Assembly: GCA_945869935.1 (NCBI GenBank)
Contig: CAMBSA010000007.1
Span: forward strand, 1 to 13,090
DNA length: 13,090 bases
Direction: 5' to 3'
DNA from: Bordetella parapertussis
Lineage (GTDB): Bacteria > Pseudomonadota > Gammaproteobacteria > Burkholderiales > SG8-39
Part shown: positions 1 through 8,470 of the stretch, one piece after another
Numbering within the stretch: position 1 is the stretch's first letter
Layout of the letters: each line of letters begins with the position of its first letter
Notes under the pieces: generated by a model
The model's database searches: none
What the model was told of the DNA's origin: nothing
Seen by the model: only the letters and a program-made list of their open reading frames with translations
Made by a program: the position numbers and the translations under genes

Positions 1-1308
1 CGCGTATTGTTGATCGAAGCGTTTTTGGGGTGCGGACTTACAGAGGAAGCGCTAGACGAGGTCGATTTTGAACTGAGGGCAGGGAGAGCGGACTCGCGGA
101 TTCTCTCGCTTACTGGGCGAATCTATTTTGAATTGGCGAGGGGCGAACAGGCGCTCTTTCAGTGTTTTGAGAAGAGCAAGACGGGGTTTTCGTTGCACGA
201 TTCGACCGGGGTATTGTTGCCTCAGCCAGCTAAACTTGGACTCATCGACCTATGGTGTATCCGCAGTGAAGCCCGATATTTGCGCGTTGCACGGGCTCAG
301 TGGTTGAATTTCGGGAAGCCCACTGTGTACCCGCCGGTGGACGCGGATGCCTTCGAGGTTCCAAGGCCGTTCTCAAGAGAACTGTTTATAGCCAGTATTC
401 CCGAGGCCAGAATATTGCCGAAAGACCTGATGCTACTTACTCGTGATAACGAATTGCTTGTGGAGGGCATCTTTAACAATGTTCAAAGTCGGATACACAA
501 AAGCAGGTTCATTAGGACGGTTGCGGATGACGGGAGAGTGCTTCTGGAGATTCCCAAAAGGAATCTGAAATTGGAGGGGGCGGTTTGTTATCTTGGTTCT
601 GCGGATAGTTTTTTCAACTGGGTCTACGAGTGTGCCGGGCGGATGTGGTTAATTCATCAACAACCTGAACTCGCAGCTTTGCCGCTCCTTGTTTCTGATC
701 AGATTACTGAACGGCAATGCGAACTCCTGAAACTTATGGGCATTGCCGAAGGCAGGGTTGTTAAAGTGCCGCACGACTCGGTTGTCACTTGCACAATGGT
801 CCATGTGCCGGCGAATCCTGTTGTGGGGTGGTTCGTAGCCCCGATGGCTGTCGAGTTTCTGAGACGTTCATTGGGGCGGCAATCGTCATCGACCAAGAGC
901 GAGCGCAGGCGGTTTTTCTTTGGTAGCAGTGTGAGCGATTTCGGAAAGATCTCAAACGAAGACGAAATCTGGGAACTGTTGGAAAGTCACGGGTTCGAAA
1001 AGATTGTACCGTCGGAAATGTCGACTGAGGATCTTTGCTCCTGCATCGCCGGCGCAGAGGTTGTAGTGGGCCCGGCTCACGATGCGATGGCATACCTGTT
1101 CCTGCTTCCAGCGGGAGCTTCCGTATGTGTTTTTTGCCCGAGAGGGACGGCGTCTCCAAAGCTGTTCTGCGCTTCGGCGACTTTAAGCGTGAAATTCAAC
1201 TACATTGTTTGCGAACCGGATTTCAGTACCCACGAGTATATTGACTCTTGTGACATGCATGTCCGCACCAGTTTATTGCTGAACTGCCTGCGCGACCTCA
1301 ACCTGTAG
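1..1308 (+). CDS. Glycosyltransferase family 61-like protein with TPR-like N-terminus (5' partial)
   Basis: The reading frame is open to the left edge, so the true start is probably upstream; the first start-like codon inside is TTG at 7, and residues below count from it. Residues about 5-60 look like one or two TPR-type helical hairpins. The rest resembles GT61 (DUF563) glycosyltransferases. Around residues 197-216 there is a segment (GSADSFFNWVYECAGRMW) matching the family's N-Y-x-H-W-x-x-D-x-x-P-R-L region. At about 301-375 there is the RRFFFGSS strand, a long helix, AGAEVVVGPAHDA and LFLLPAGASV, matching the usual AGAxVVVGPHGAxLxNLLF block. Such enzymes transfer sugars to glycans or surface polysaccharides; acceptor and sugar cannot be told here. 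The usual GPHGA is GPAHDA, so donor binding may differ. No partner polysaccharide genes are visible downstream, where the next gene is on the other strand. The family call is by motif resemblance only. Confidence 0.65.
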   Translation, partial: RVLLIEAFLGCGLTEEALDEVDFELRAGRADSRILSLTGRIYFELARGEQALFQCFEKSKTGFSLHDSTGVLLPQPAKLGLIDLWCIRSEARYLRVARAQWLNFGKPTVYPPVDADAFEVPRPFSRELFIASIPEARILPKDLMLLTRDNELLVEGIFNNVQSRIHKSRFIRTVADDGRVLLEIPKRNLKLEGAVCYLGSADSFFNWVYECAGRMWLIHQQPELAALPLLVSDQITERQCELLKLMGIAEGRVVKVPHDSVVTCTMVHVPANPVVGWFVAPMAVEFLRRSLGRQSSSTKSERRRFFFGSSVSDFGKISNEDEIWELLESHGFEKIVPSEMSTEDLCSCIAGAEVVVGPAHDAMAYLFLLPAGASVCVFCPRGTASPKLFCASATLSVKFNYIVCEPDFSTHEYIDSCDMHVRTSLLLNCLRDLNL

Positions 1309-1326
1309 ACAGGTGCGTGGCCCTAC

Positions 1327-1357
1327 CTCATAGATTGTGGCGGGACAATATGATGAG
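1327..1357. other. Imperfect inverted repeat between the glycosyltransferase gene and moaC
   Basis: CTCAT (1327-1331) and ATTGT (1334-1338) pair with ACAAT (1345-1349) and ATGAG (1353-1357) around the loop GGCGGG, with a small internal bulge. It lies in the 97-bp gap between two convergent genes. A transcription-end or mRNA-stabilising hairpin is possible, but there is no T-run on either side, so it is not a classic intrinsic terminator. Confidence 0.25.
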
Positions 1358-1405
1358 ATTGCGGGATTGCGTTCTGTTTATCGAGCGGAACCATTTCACT
1401 GACAC

Positions 1406-1915
1406 TTATGCGCCTAACGCGTGGTAGGCGCCAGATTTCCCGCCGGTTTTCTTAAGCAATCTGATTTTCCCTATGGTCATTGACCGGTCGATTGCCTTAC
1501 ACATGTCATAAATTGTCAGCAATCCGATCGATGCCGCGGTCAGTGCTTCCATTTCTACGCCGGTTTGTCCTCGAGTTTCAACTGCCACCATTATTGATAT
1601 CTTTGAATTCGGTTCGTCTGGCGTCATCTCTACAGAAACGCTGGTAATTTGTATAGGGTGAGCGAGTGGAATCAGATTGCTCGTTTGTTTCGCGGCCTGA
1701 ATGGCTGCAATGCGCGCAATCCCCAAAACATCTCCCTTTTTCGCTGTCCCGGACGTTATGACTTTCAACGTGCTCTCGTTCATGGTTATGTCGCCTGCAG
1801 CTACAGCCACACGGTGAGTCATTGTTTTCCCGCCAACATCAACCATGTGAGCAACTCCACGGCGATCGAAATGGTTTAGCGTGGGAGGCTTGCTTCTTTT
1901 CTTGACCGTGAGCAT
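1406..1915 (-). CDS. moaC: Cyclic pyranopterin monophosphate synthase MoaC
   Basis: MoaC works after MoaA in molybdenum cofactor synthesis, converting the 3',8-cyclo-GTP product into cyclic pyranopterin monophosphate in the cytoplasm. The 169-residue protein has the full set of family blocks: AHMVDVGGK (about 22-30), KKGDV with Lys60, LIPLAHP (81-87, His86), [12 protein letters not shown] (118-129), YDMCKA with Asp137 and Lys140, and the C-terminal KKTGGKSG (155-162). His, Asp and Lys at these places correspond to the active-site residues known for the family. The usual LIPLCHP is LIPLAHP, which should be tolerated because that Cys is not catalytic. The start is ATG at 1915; no clear Shine-Dalgarno precedes it. 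The protein begins about 10 residues before the usual family start, so an internal start cannot be excluded. No other moa gene is in the window. It is transcribed divergently from the M48 protease gene. Confidence 0.93.
   Translation of the reverse strand: MLTVKKRSKPPTLNHFDRRGVAHMVDVGGKTMTHRVAVAAGDITMNESTLKVITSGTAKKGDVLGIARIAAIQAAKQTSNLIPLAHPIQITSVSVEMTPDEPNSKISIMVAVETRGQTGVEMEALTAASIGLLTIYDMCKAIDRSMTIGKIRLLKKTGGKSGAYHALGA
1410..1431 (-). terminator. Inverted repeat at the 3' end of moaC
   Basis: GCGCCTA (1410-1416) and TAGGCGC (1425-1431) form a perfect 7-bp GC-rich stem with an 8-nt loop. It lies over the last codons of moaC, just before the TAA at 1406-1408. There is no U-tract after it in the minus-strand direction, so a terminator role is a guess. 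Confidence 0.25.
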
Positions 1916-2163
1916 ATAGTTAAGGCTTGGACATTATTTGCGTTCTCGGGATGCGGATGCGTTTAACCAACTTACTTCACAGCGTTTCTATTCTTCTGGC
2001 AACCGATTTCATGTGATACCGACACATCCTGGTTCGACGCTTAGGGACTATTAGCGCTCTTTCCGGACTAATCCAGCGAGTAACTGCCGCATTTCGCAGG
2101 CTCGGGGGGGGGGCAATTATTGCGGAATCGGCTTCCGAACAACTGTCCTAGTATCATACAAAG
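1916..2163. promoter_or_regulatory. Divergent control region moaC / M48 protease with a G10 tract
   Basis: This 248-bp gap separates moaC (minus) from the M48 protease gene (plus), so both promoters should lie here. I see no convincing -35/-10 pair for moaC. For the protease, TAGTAT at 2149-2154 is a possible -10 only 9 bp before the ATG, which would give a leaderless or nearly leaderless mRNA. A run of ten G occupies 2104-2113. The hexamer GGACTA occurs twice, 29 bp apart, between 2045 and 2080, with no known meaning. No tRNA or small ORF with a ribosome-binding site was seen. Confidence 0.35.
2104..2113. repeat. Homopolymer run of ten G
   Basis: Ten consecutive G on the plus strand, 50 bp upstream of the M48 protease ATG. 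Runs of this length are prone to slippage at replication. In a promoter region they can change spacing between regulatory elements. It may also be a sequencing error site. Confidence 0.8.
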
Positions 2164-3594
2164 ATGCGCAAAAAAGCACTTTCTCTCTTGTTGGCGCTAG
2201 CGATTGTTTCCAATGGGAGCGCTCAGAGCTTACCCGAGTTGGGAGACAGCTCGTCGGCTATTCTCAGTCCGCAAATGGAGCGCCGAATCGGGGAAGAGGC
2301 ATATCGGGATATCCGACTGCGTGAGCCTGATTTCGTCGATGACCCAGAAATATTAAATTATGTCAATGAGTTAGGGGCTAGGCTTGCATCCGCAGCTGAC
2401 GGAACGGGGCAAAGCTTTGAGTTTTTCGTTATTCAGAATTCAACGATAAACGCGTTCGCGATGCCTGGTGGATTTATTGGGGTACACACTGGACTATTGC
2501 TAGCAGCACAGAGTGAGTCTGAGCTTGCTTCTGTTGTGGCGCACGAGATATCTCATGTTACTCAGCGACACATAGCGCGGATGTTTGGGCGGCAAAGCGA
2601 ATTGTCCATTGTGACCATGGCGGCGTTTTTGGTTGCAATGCTTGCAGCCAGATCCAGTCGGGACGCCGCCGGTGCAGCCATGGCTGGCGCGTCGGCTGGA
2701 TCAATTCAGGCGCAATTGAATTATTCACGCGATTTTGAGCGCGAGGCGGATCGGGTAGGGTTTCAGGTTCTTGAACGTGCTGGATTCGATGTCAATGGTA
2801 TGGGCGCATTCTTTGAACGGCTTCTGAAAGCAGGCCGCCTATATGATAATAACGCCCCTGCGTATTTGCGGACGCACCCTATGTCGACTGAGCGCATGGC
2901 CGACATGCAGAACCGCGCACAGAACCTGCCTTATCGTCAGGTACCGGACAGTCCGGAATTTCTGCTCATTAGGGCAAAACTAAGGGCGGACCTTGGTTCT
3001 CCGAAGGAGGCTGTCGAGGCGGCGGACGCGCAGGTCAGCGATCGGCGATATTCGAGCGAATCGGCCGCCCGGTACTCATTGGTATCTGCGTTAATTAGAA
3101 CGCGTGGCTATTCTCGTGCTCAAGGCGAAATGGCGCGTTTGCGCTCGATAGTTTCACACCCACTGGTTGATCTTTTGGACGTGCGGCTTCGGGTCGCCTT
3201 GCGGGAGTATGGAGTTGCAAAGAACATACTCGACGCTTCGCTCCGTTCCTTCCCAGGTTTCAAACCGATTCAATACGCACGGGTGGATTTGCTGCAAATT
3301 CAGGGAAATCACTTGGTCGCGTCAACTGAACTTGCAGATTTGGTAAAAAACAACCCCAGGGACTCGCGCCTGTACGCGTTGCAGGCAAAGTCGTTTTCCG
3401 CACTGGGTAATAGAGTGGCGATGCATCAGGCACTTGCAGAGCAGTATGTTCTTGTGGGGGCCATACCAGCTGCGATTGAGCAATTGCAGCTAGCGCAAAA
3501 GTCCGGGCAGGGCGATTTCTATTTGCTATCGACGCTTGATGCGAGGTTGCGGGAATTGAGGCAGCGATTGGTCGAGCGTTCCAAATTTCGTTAG
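2164..3594 (+). CDS. bepA: Secreted M48 metalloprotease with C-terminal TPR-like region (BepA/YfgC type)
   Basis: This is a periplasmic zinc protease like E. coli BepA, which assists maturation of the LPS-insertion protein LptD and the BAM machinery, and degrades stalled forms. Residues 1-20 are a signal peptide (MRKK, then a hydrophobic stretch, with likely cleavage after SNGSA). The M48 catalytic domain spans about 35-250: zinc motif HEISH at 127-131, the third ligand Glu194 in FEREADRVG, and the conserved THPMSTERM with His238, equivalent to the regulatory His of BepA. A hydrophobic or glycine/alanine-rich segment at 148-178 lies between the two zinc motifs. The region about 260-460 is alpha-helical and TPR-like. 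The length of 476 aa fits the family (about 480). The start is ATG at 2164, directly before a good signal peptide, but no Shine-Dalgarno is seen. It is a single-gene unit. The symbol is by family resemblance; orthology to BepA rather than a sister M48 protein is likely but not proven. Confidence 0.88.
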   Translation: MRKKALSLLLALAIVSNGSAQSLPELGDSSSAILSPQMERRIGEEAYRDIRLREPDFVDDPEILNYVNELGARLASAADGTGQSFEFFVIQNSTINAFAMPGGFIGVHTGLLLAAQSESELASVVAHEISHVTQRHIARMFGRQSELSIVTMAAFLVAMLAARSSRDAAGAAMAGASAGSIQAQLNYSRDFEREADRVGFQVLERAGFDVNGMGAFFERLLKAGRLYDNNAPAYLRTHPMSTERMADMQNRAQNLPYRQVPDSPEFLLIRAKLRADLGSPKEAVEAADAQVSDRRYSSESAARYSLVSALIRTRGYSRAQGEMARLRSIVSHPLVDLLDVRLRVALREYGVAKNILDASLRSFPGFKPIQYARVDLLQIQGNHLVASTELADLVKNNPRDSRLYALQAKSFSALGNRVAMHQALAEQYVLVGAIPAAIEQLQLAQKSGQGDFYLLSTLDARLRELRQRLVERSKFR

Positions 3595-3604
3595 TCCGAA
3601 ATTT
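3583..3604. terminator. Perfect inverted repeat over the stop codon of the M48 protease gene
   Basis: AAATTTCG (3583-3590) and CGAAATTT (3597-3604) are perfectly complementary with a 6-nt loop TTAGTC that contains the TAG stop. T-rich sequence follows on the plus strand (ATTTC). It sits in the 18-bp gap between convergent genes and may act as a weak, possibly two-way terminator. The stem is AT-rich, so confidence is low. Confidence 0.4.
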
Positions 3605-3612
3605 ATTTCAGC

Positions 3613-4545
3613 TTATGATCTGGAGATCGGATTTACATAAGACTCATAGAGCAAATCGAATGTTTTCTCTGATTCGAGGAATAGTTCGCTTTCATTTGAA
3701 CTCCGTCGAATCGCGCCTTTGAGAAGGGACTCAACGCCCGCTGCTTCCGCGACGTCCGGCCCGCCCGCATCAAGATAGTGAACCAGAGCACCGAGACGCA
3801 ATAGCGCGGTGTTCTTGTCGTGGTCAAATCTGTGAAGCAACTCTTCGAATGTCACTCGGTCTTTCGTATTCCTGAACGGCGCGCCGTCAAACGCGAAGCC
3901 CACGGCATCCTTAGGGCACGGTTGCGCCGCATCAAGCCCAATCAGGGTGGCTTCCGGATCGATGAATCGCCGGATCAGCCAAGCCGACGCGAGACGGTCT
4001 GCCCACAGAGGTTTTTTGGTCGCCCACTTGCGCTTCAAATATCGCTCCACCGACTGCGATCCATTGGGCGCACGAGTCGGCTCAGGAAACATCAGACGTC
4101 GAATCTTATGTTCTGCTTCTCTGATTGCCTCCTCAGCCCGCGTGAGGGCTGGCGATGGAAATATGTCGGGTGTTCGAACTGACTCGAACTCCTGTCGGTG
4201 CTTTGCAAGCGCTCTAGCCAGAGTTCCCGAATCGGATATGCCGATCGCCCCGGATAGTCCCGCGACATTACGTATTAGTTCCTCATACCTAGCACTTCGA
4301 TCGAATAAGGCGCGAAGGGTGCCGTCTTGCTTTGCGTCCGGTGCGGTGGCATGCAGAACATACGCGGAACCGTTCAGGCGCGTCACATGCTCCGCCAAGC
4401 GGGTGAGACTTTGCTGCGCGTCAGACGTGTAAGGCAGTAGGTAGACACCCTCTCGAAGTACCGAGCAGCCAAGCGATTCCAAAGTCCTGAGAATTCGCAT
4501 TCGTGCCGATGCATCGTCGATTGTCAGGCTGGTAATGAATACCAA
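3613..4545 (-). CDS. ChrB-type chromate resistance/regulatory protein
   Basis: The protein (310 aa) matches ChrB in two parts. Residues 1-60 carry the N-terminal ChrB pattern (ITSLTIDDASARMRILRTL, then REGVYLLPY at 31-39). A linker helix with AEEAIREAEHKIRRL (138-151) follows. The C-terminal domain has WADRLASAWLIRRFIDPEA (181-199), then FAFDGAPF (218-224), TFEELLHRF (232-240) and LGALVHYLDAGG. In characterised systems ChrB controls or assists the chromate exporter ChrA. No chrA is next to it, so its target here is unknown. In the C-terminal domain the usual paired His after the GAEF-like motif is replaced by RNTKD (225-229), so metal or substrate handling may be altered. The start is TTG at 4545: a TAG stop lies immediately upstream in frame, and GGGA a few bases before it may serve as ribosome-binding site. 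Family N-termini are usually a few residues longer. Confidence 0.78.
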   Translation of the reverse strand: MVFITSLTIDDASARMRILRTLESLGCSVLREGVYLLPYTSDAQQSLTRLAEHVTRLNGSAYVLHATAPDAKQDGTLRALFDRSARYEELIRNVAGLSGAIGISDSGTLARALAKHRQEFESVRTPDIFPSPALTRAEEAIREAEHKIRRLMFPEPTRAPNGSQSVERYLKRKWATKKPLWADRLASAWLIRRFIDPEATLIGLDAAQPCPKDAVGFAFDGAPFRNTKDRVTFEELLHRFDHDKNTALLRLGALVHYLDAGGPDVAEAAGVESLLKGAIRRSSNESELFLESEKTFDLLYESYVNPISRS

Positions 4546-4802
4546 CTAATCCCGTTGCAGAGGCGACTTGTCTTTGGCCACTTTAGCGAACTCTAATTGA
4601 TCAGTTCAAGGAGTCGAGTCGGGATAATCTTCAATTGCTCATTGCGTCTTGGAAAAGTACGCATGCCGCACTCTAACGCCTCTTTCTGTCACCTTCTGCG
4701 GTCGAATAGGCGTGTCCGGGTCGACGCGGAATGAGCCATGGGCCAGCAGCAGACATACATATTGTAATATCAACGAGACGACAGTTTTCGGGCCACCTCA
4801 AT
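4546..4802. other. Divergent intergenic region chrB-like / tusA
   Basis: This 257-bp gap must hold the promoters of both flanking genes. A TTGATC (4597-4602) and a GATAAT (4623-4628) are present on the plus strand, but their 20-bp spacing is too long for a confident promoter. A small AT palindrome, ATATTGTAATAT, lies near 4759. No gene is recognisable. Confidence 0.3.
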
Positions 4803-5030
4803 ATGACAATCGATAAAGATGTCGACGCCAAGGGATTAAATTGCCCTTTGCCAATCCTGCGTACCAAGAAAGCACTCTCCGAGTTGTCTTCTGGGCAATT
4901 TCTAAGGGTACAGGCAACAGATCCGGGGGCTATCAGGGACTTTCAGGCATTTTCCAAGCAAACAGGAAATGAACTAGTTTCCCAGGACTCAAACGAAGGG
5001 ACCTTTACTTTCGTATTGAAGAAGAAATAG
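4803..5030 (+). CDS. tusA: TusA-family sulfur carrier protein
   Basis: This small cytoplasmic protein (75 aa) belongs to the TusA/SirA/YedF family. Members carry persulfide sulfur on a conserved Cys, for tRNA thiolation, molybdenum cofactor sulfuration or other sulfur relay. The signature DAKGLNCPLPILRTKKAL spans residues 8-25, with the reactive Cys at 14 in the CPxP motif. ATDPGAIRDFQAF (41-53) and the C-terminal strand FTFVLKKK are typical. I chose ATG at 4803 because the family begins directly with M-T-I-D-x-x-V-D; an upstream ATG at 4731 would add 24 residues unlike the family. No strong Shine-Dalgarno precedes either. It is a single gene, convergent with valS. Whether it is TusA proper or a YedF-like paralogue cannot be settled from sequence. 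Confidence 0.9.
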   Translation: MTIDKDVDAKGLNCPLPILRTKKALSELSSGQFLRVQATDPGAIRDFQAFSKQTGNELVSQDSNEGTFTFVLKKK

Positions 5031-5136
5031 GTCCACGTGTTGTGGGTGTCTTGATAAGGGAACTTCTTCGCCCGGTAATGCAACACCTGCTCAGGCGTAC
5101 TCGTTGAAAGTGCGACGGTTGGTGTAAGCCCTTGTG

Positions 5137-7959
5137 TCAATTTACGTTCAACTGGTCTCGCTGATGAGCTAATTTTTCCAGCGTTGACTTGAATTCTGAG
5201 AGTCGTTGACGTTCCTGGATCACCACAGCACTTGGGGCGCGTTCCACAAAATTCGAGTTACTGAGTTTTTGGTTTGATTTGCCAATTTCCGTCGTAAGGC
5301 GGGATATCTCTTTTTCCAGCCTCACTTTCTCTGCTTCAACGTCCACTTGAACGCGTAGCATCAGTCTTATGGAGCCAACTACAGCGACTGGCGCCTGGCC
5401 GGTGTCTGGCATCGAATCCACGATCGAAACGTCGGATACGCGGGCTAGCGCTTTCAAATAGGGCGCGGAGGCTCCAAGAAAAGTGTTGTTTCCAGAGACG
5501 ACAAGGGGCAGCAGTGTCGATGGTGATATTCCCATTTCACCGCGCAGATTCCGAATTGCCTCTACGACCGATTTCAACTGGGCGATCCAAGCTTCCGCAT
5601 CAGGGTTGATTAACGCTGCCTGCGAGGTTGGGTAGTGCTGCAGCATTATCGTTGGCGATTCGCTTCCGATTCCGACGCCGGTCAGTGGAGCAACCTTTTG
5701 CCAGAGCTCCTCCGTAATGAACGGGATAATCGGATGCGCCAATCTCAGGACCGTCTCAAGAACGACCAGCAACGTCTGACGCGTCGCTTGCCGCTCATCC
5801 GGAGAGTTGGACTGGAGCCGAACCTTTGCCAGTTCGAGATACCAGTCGCAAAATTCATCCCAAACGAAGTGATAGATGGACGACGCGACGTTGTCAAATC
5901 TGTACTCGGAAAAGCCTTTCTCAACCTCCGAGCACGTGTGTTGCAGGAGACTCAGAATCCATTGGTCTGCATCGGATTTTGCCTCTTCATCATGGACGTG
6001 CGTTGTCTCATTGCCATTTTCGACATGCAACAAGACAAAGCGCGTGGCGTTCCACAGCTTGTTGCAGAAGTTTCGATATCCTTCGCACCGGTTCAGATCG
6101 AAATTCAGCGTGCGAGAGAAGGTTGCCAGAGATGCGAAGGTCAGGCGTAACGCGTCTGCGCCAAAAGCTGGAATGCCGTTAGGAAAAGATTTGGTGAGGT
6201 GATTTTCAATTTTCCCCCTGTTCTCAGGTCGGAGGAGTCCGACGGTCGATTTCTCGATCAAGTTTTTCAACGCGATACCGTCGATCAGATCCAGCGGGTC
6301 TATCGTGTTGCCCTTGGACTTGGACATTTTTTGTCCGTCTGAATCACGCACGATTGCGTTTATATAGACATGCTTGAAGGGAACTTGCCCAGTGAAATAC
6401 TTTGTCATCATTATCATTCGGGCAACCCAGAAAAATATGATGTCAAAGCCGGTAACCAATGTGGACGAAGGAAGAAATTCATTAAGATCGGGTGTGTTCG
6501 CTGGCCAGCCGAGTGAACTGAACGGAACCAGTGCGGACGAAAACCATGTATCGAGAACATCCTGGTCGCGTCGGAGAGTGCGATTTCCTGCTTGCTTGAT
6601 CGCGTCCGATTCGGACCTGGCGACAAATATATTTCCGTCATTGTCGTACCACGCCGGTATCTGGTGGCCCCACCACAATTGTCTTGAGACGCACCAGTCT
6701 TGTATTCCGTTCAACCAATGGTTGTATGTGTTTGTCCAGTGTTCCGGGAAAAATTTGACATCACCCAAGGCCACAGCATCTAGTGCAGGCTTTGTTATCG
6801 CCATAGCTCCGCCCGGCCTGCCGTCGGGTTGCACGTCGCGAGTCAGATCCACGAACCATTGATCGGTGAGCATCGGTTCTACGACCGTGCCGGTTCGCCC
6901 GGACCTAGGGATGCGTAACTTGTGCCGAGTCGTTCCGGCGAGTTGTCCCCTTGCATCAAGGTCTACAATTAGCTGCTTTCTTGCATCGAAGCGATCCAGA
7001 CCTTGATATTGCACTGGAACGTTGCCGTTGAGTTTCGCGTCAAGTGTTAAGATTTCTATGCTTTGGAGGTTGTGTCGCTGCCCAATCTTCCAATCATTGA
7101 AATCATGTGCAGGGGTAACCTTTACGCAACCGGTTCCGAAGGCTGGATCGACGTGTTCATCCGCGATGACGGGGATTTTTCGCTCTGTCAGGGGTATCCG
7201 AAAGTACTGCCCGACCAATTCAGCATATCTTGGATCGTTCGGGTGAACGGCTATGGCAACGTCGCCAAACATTGTTTCAGGCCGTGTCGTGGCGACTACG
7301 AGCGAGTGCGCTTCGTCTTCGCTCGCGTACCGTATGCTCCAAAGAGTTCCATCTTCTTCTTCCGAGTCGACTTCCAAATCGGACACCGCGGTACGCAAGG
7401 TCGGATCCCAGTTTACAAGGCGCTTACCGCGATAAATCAGGCCCGCTTCATACAAGCGCACAAACACCTCGATCACTGCTTTGGACATGCGGGCGTCCAT
7501 GGTGAAGTAACCTGAATTCCCGCCATCAGCGTCGGCGTACTTCCAGTTTCCCGATGCGCCAAGCCTGCGCATTTGATTGATTATTGTCGCGCCTGAGGCC
7601 TGTTTCCACTCCCATACCTTCGCTACAAACGCTTCTCGGCCCAAATCGGCGCGAGATGTTCCTTTAGCTTCAAGTTGTCGCTCGACCACAATTTGGGTGG
7701 CGATGCCGGCGTGATCGGTTCCAATAATCCAGTTGGTGTTGTATCCCCTCATGCGGTGATACCTGGCGAGAGCATCCATCAGCGTCTGCTGGAATGCGTG
7801 CCCCATGTGAAGCGTGCCTGTCACGTTCGGCGGAGGTAGTTGTATGCAGTATGGTGGTCGGTCAGATTGGGCGCGCGCTGAAAAGTGGCCGTGTGTTTCC
7901 CAGGTTGAGTACCATCGGCGTTCAACAATGCTCGGTTCAAAACTCTTGTCTAAGCTCAT
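5137..7959 (-). CDS. valS: Valyl-tRNA synthetase
   Basis: ValS charges tRNA-Val with valine in the cytoplasm and is essential. The 940-aa protein has all class Ia landmarks in order: [15 protein letters not shown] with the HIGH-type motif HMGH at 51-54; the CP1 editing domain at roughly 190-345, with [11 protein letters not shown] (223-233) and [12 protein letters not shown] (275-286); [16 protein letters not shown] (422-437); and [11 protein letters not shown] with KMSKS at 544-548. The anticodon-binding helical domain follows (about 660-800). The C-terminal arm (about 870-940) is a coiled coil typical of ValS. The length is normal. The start ATG at 7959 gives the usual N-terminus ([16 protein letters not shown]); no Shine-Dalgarno is evident. 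It is the last gene of the pepA-holC-unknown-valS cluster, 69 bp after the preceding stop. About 106 bp separate its end from tusA, with no clear terminator. Confidence 0.98.
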   Translation of the reverse strand: MSLDKSFEPSIVERRWYSTWETHGHFSARAQSDRPPYCIQLPPPNVTGTLHMGHAFQQTLMDALARYHRMRGYNTNWIIGTDHAGIATQIVVERQLEAKGTSRADLGREAFVAKVWEWKQASGATIINQMRRLGASGNWKYADADGGNSGYFTMDARMSKAVIEVFVRLYEAGLIYRGKRLVNWDPTLRTAVSDLEVDSEEEDGTLWSIRYASEDEAHSLVVATTRPETMFGDVAIAVHPNDPRYAELVGQYFRIPLTERKIPVIADEHVDPAFGTGCVKVTPAHDFNDWKIGQRHNLQSIEILTLDAKLNGNVPVQYQGLDRFDARKQLIVDLDARGQLAGTTRHKLRIPRSGRTGTVVEPMLTDQWFVDLTRDVQPDGRPGGAMAITKPALDAVALGDVKFFPEHWTNTYNHWLNGIQDWCVSRQLWWGHQIPAWYDNDGNIFVARSESDAIKQAGNRTLRRDQDVLDTWFSSALVPFSSLGWPANTPDLNEFLPSSTLVTGFDIIFFWVARMIMMTKYFTGQVPFKHVYINAIVRDSDGQKMSKSKGNTIDPLDLIDGIALKNLIEKSTVGLLRPENRGKIENHLTKSFPNGIPAFGADALRLTFASLATFSRTLNFDLNRCEGYRNFCNKLWNATRFVLLHVENGNETTHVHDEEAKSDADQWILSLLQHTCSEVEKGFSEYRFDNVASSIYHFVWDEFCDWYLELAKVRLQSNSPDERQATRQTLLVVLETVLRLAHPIIPFITEELWQKVAPLTGVGIGSESPTIMLQHYPTSQAALINPDAEAWIAQLKSVVEAIRNLRGEMGISPSTLLPLVVSGNNTFLGASAPYLKALARVSDVSIVDSMPDTGQAPVAVVGSIRLMLRVQVDVEAEKVRLEKEISRLTTEIGKSNQKLSNSNFVERAPSAVVIQERQRLSEFKSTLEKLAHQRDQLNVN

Positions 7960-8028
7960 TTTTATTTGCGTTCACGGTGAAAGAATGGCAGACGCCTTGT
8001 AACGCGTGTGCCGGAATGACAGACGTCG

Positions 8029-8439
8029 CTATTGTTTTCTGCCGGTGCAGCCTTCAGGATCGGGCGAATCGGTCGTTCTGCATTTGCGAGCGGCTTCGTC
8101 CAGCGCTTCGAGGCTGACCTTAAGGACTGCGGCGACGAGTTCAGAAGACAAGGCTTCGAGCCTTGCAGAAATCGCCTCTGAAATTGCCAATTTCAACTGA
8201 TGTGTGAGCTTGACTGCTATCGGGTCGATCGCATCAACTGTCGATTGTTGATGAGGGGATGTAGCGGATTCAACGTCAATGCCCGCAGCGGCTTCGGATT
8301 TAACCAATGCTTCAAGGGCGAGGTCAGTCACTATTTCCGTGAGAATCGGAAAATCGCTTTGCATCGATTGATCGGAAGGTCCCGTTCCATCCGCCGACGC
8401 TCTCCTATAACGTGACAACAGGGAATCGGCCTTGTCCAT
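8029..8439 (-). CDS. Small conserved hypothetical protein between holC and valS (DUF2486-like by position)
   Basis: The function is unknown. With the ATG at 8439 the protein has 136 residues. It starts with MDKADSLLSRYRRAS, continues with a Ser/Thr-rich stretch and SDFPILTEIV (29-37), a low-complexity acidic/Ala region, then a helical segment at about 72-117 (HQLKLAISEAISARLEALSS) and a polar tail. A protein of this size with an xPxLTE(I/V)V motif and C-terminal amphipathic helices between holC and valS is something I recall from Burkholderiales (DUF2486 proteins). I cannot confirm membership here. A frame open to 8568 would overlap holC by about 98 bp and its extra residues look unlike a real N-terminus. 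GTG at 8460 is an alternative start. It is probably co-transcribed with holC (31-bp gap) and valS. Confidence 0.7.
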   Translation of the reverse strand: MDKADSLLSRYRRASADGTGPSDQSMQSDFPILTEIVTDLALEALVKSEAAAGIDVESATSPHQQSTVDAIDPIAVKLTHQLKLAISEAISARLEALSSELVAAVLKVSLEALDEAARKCRTTDSPDPEGCTGRKQ

Positions 8440-8470
8440 CAGATGCTCTGTGCTGTTCACAATGAAATCT

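Noticed and set aside
2030..2045. GGTTCGA resembling a tRNA T-loop
   Set aside because: No T-stem pairing, acceptor stem or anticodon arm around it.
4755..4780. AATATCAAC near tusA resembling the IS right end
   Set aside because: The match is only about nine bases with no second end or transposase remnant; chance is likely.
4731..4802. 24-residue N-terminal extension of TusA
   Set aside because: Family proteins start at M-T-I-D; the extension has no conserved features and no better ribosome-binding site.
5031..5136. Terminator between tusA and valS
   Set aside because: Only short stems such as CCAC/GTGG are present and no T-run follows on either strand.
5635..6862. Several long open frames on the plus strand inside valS
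   Set aside because: They lie opposite a complete, strongly conserved valS, have no recognisable motif and no ribosome-binding site; they are products of codon bias on the other strand.
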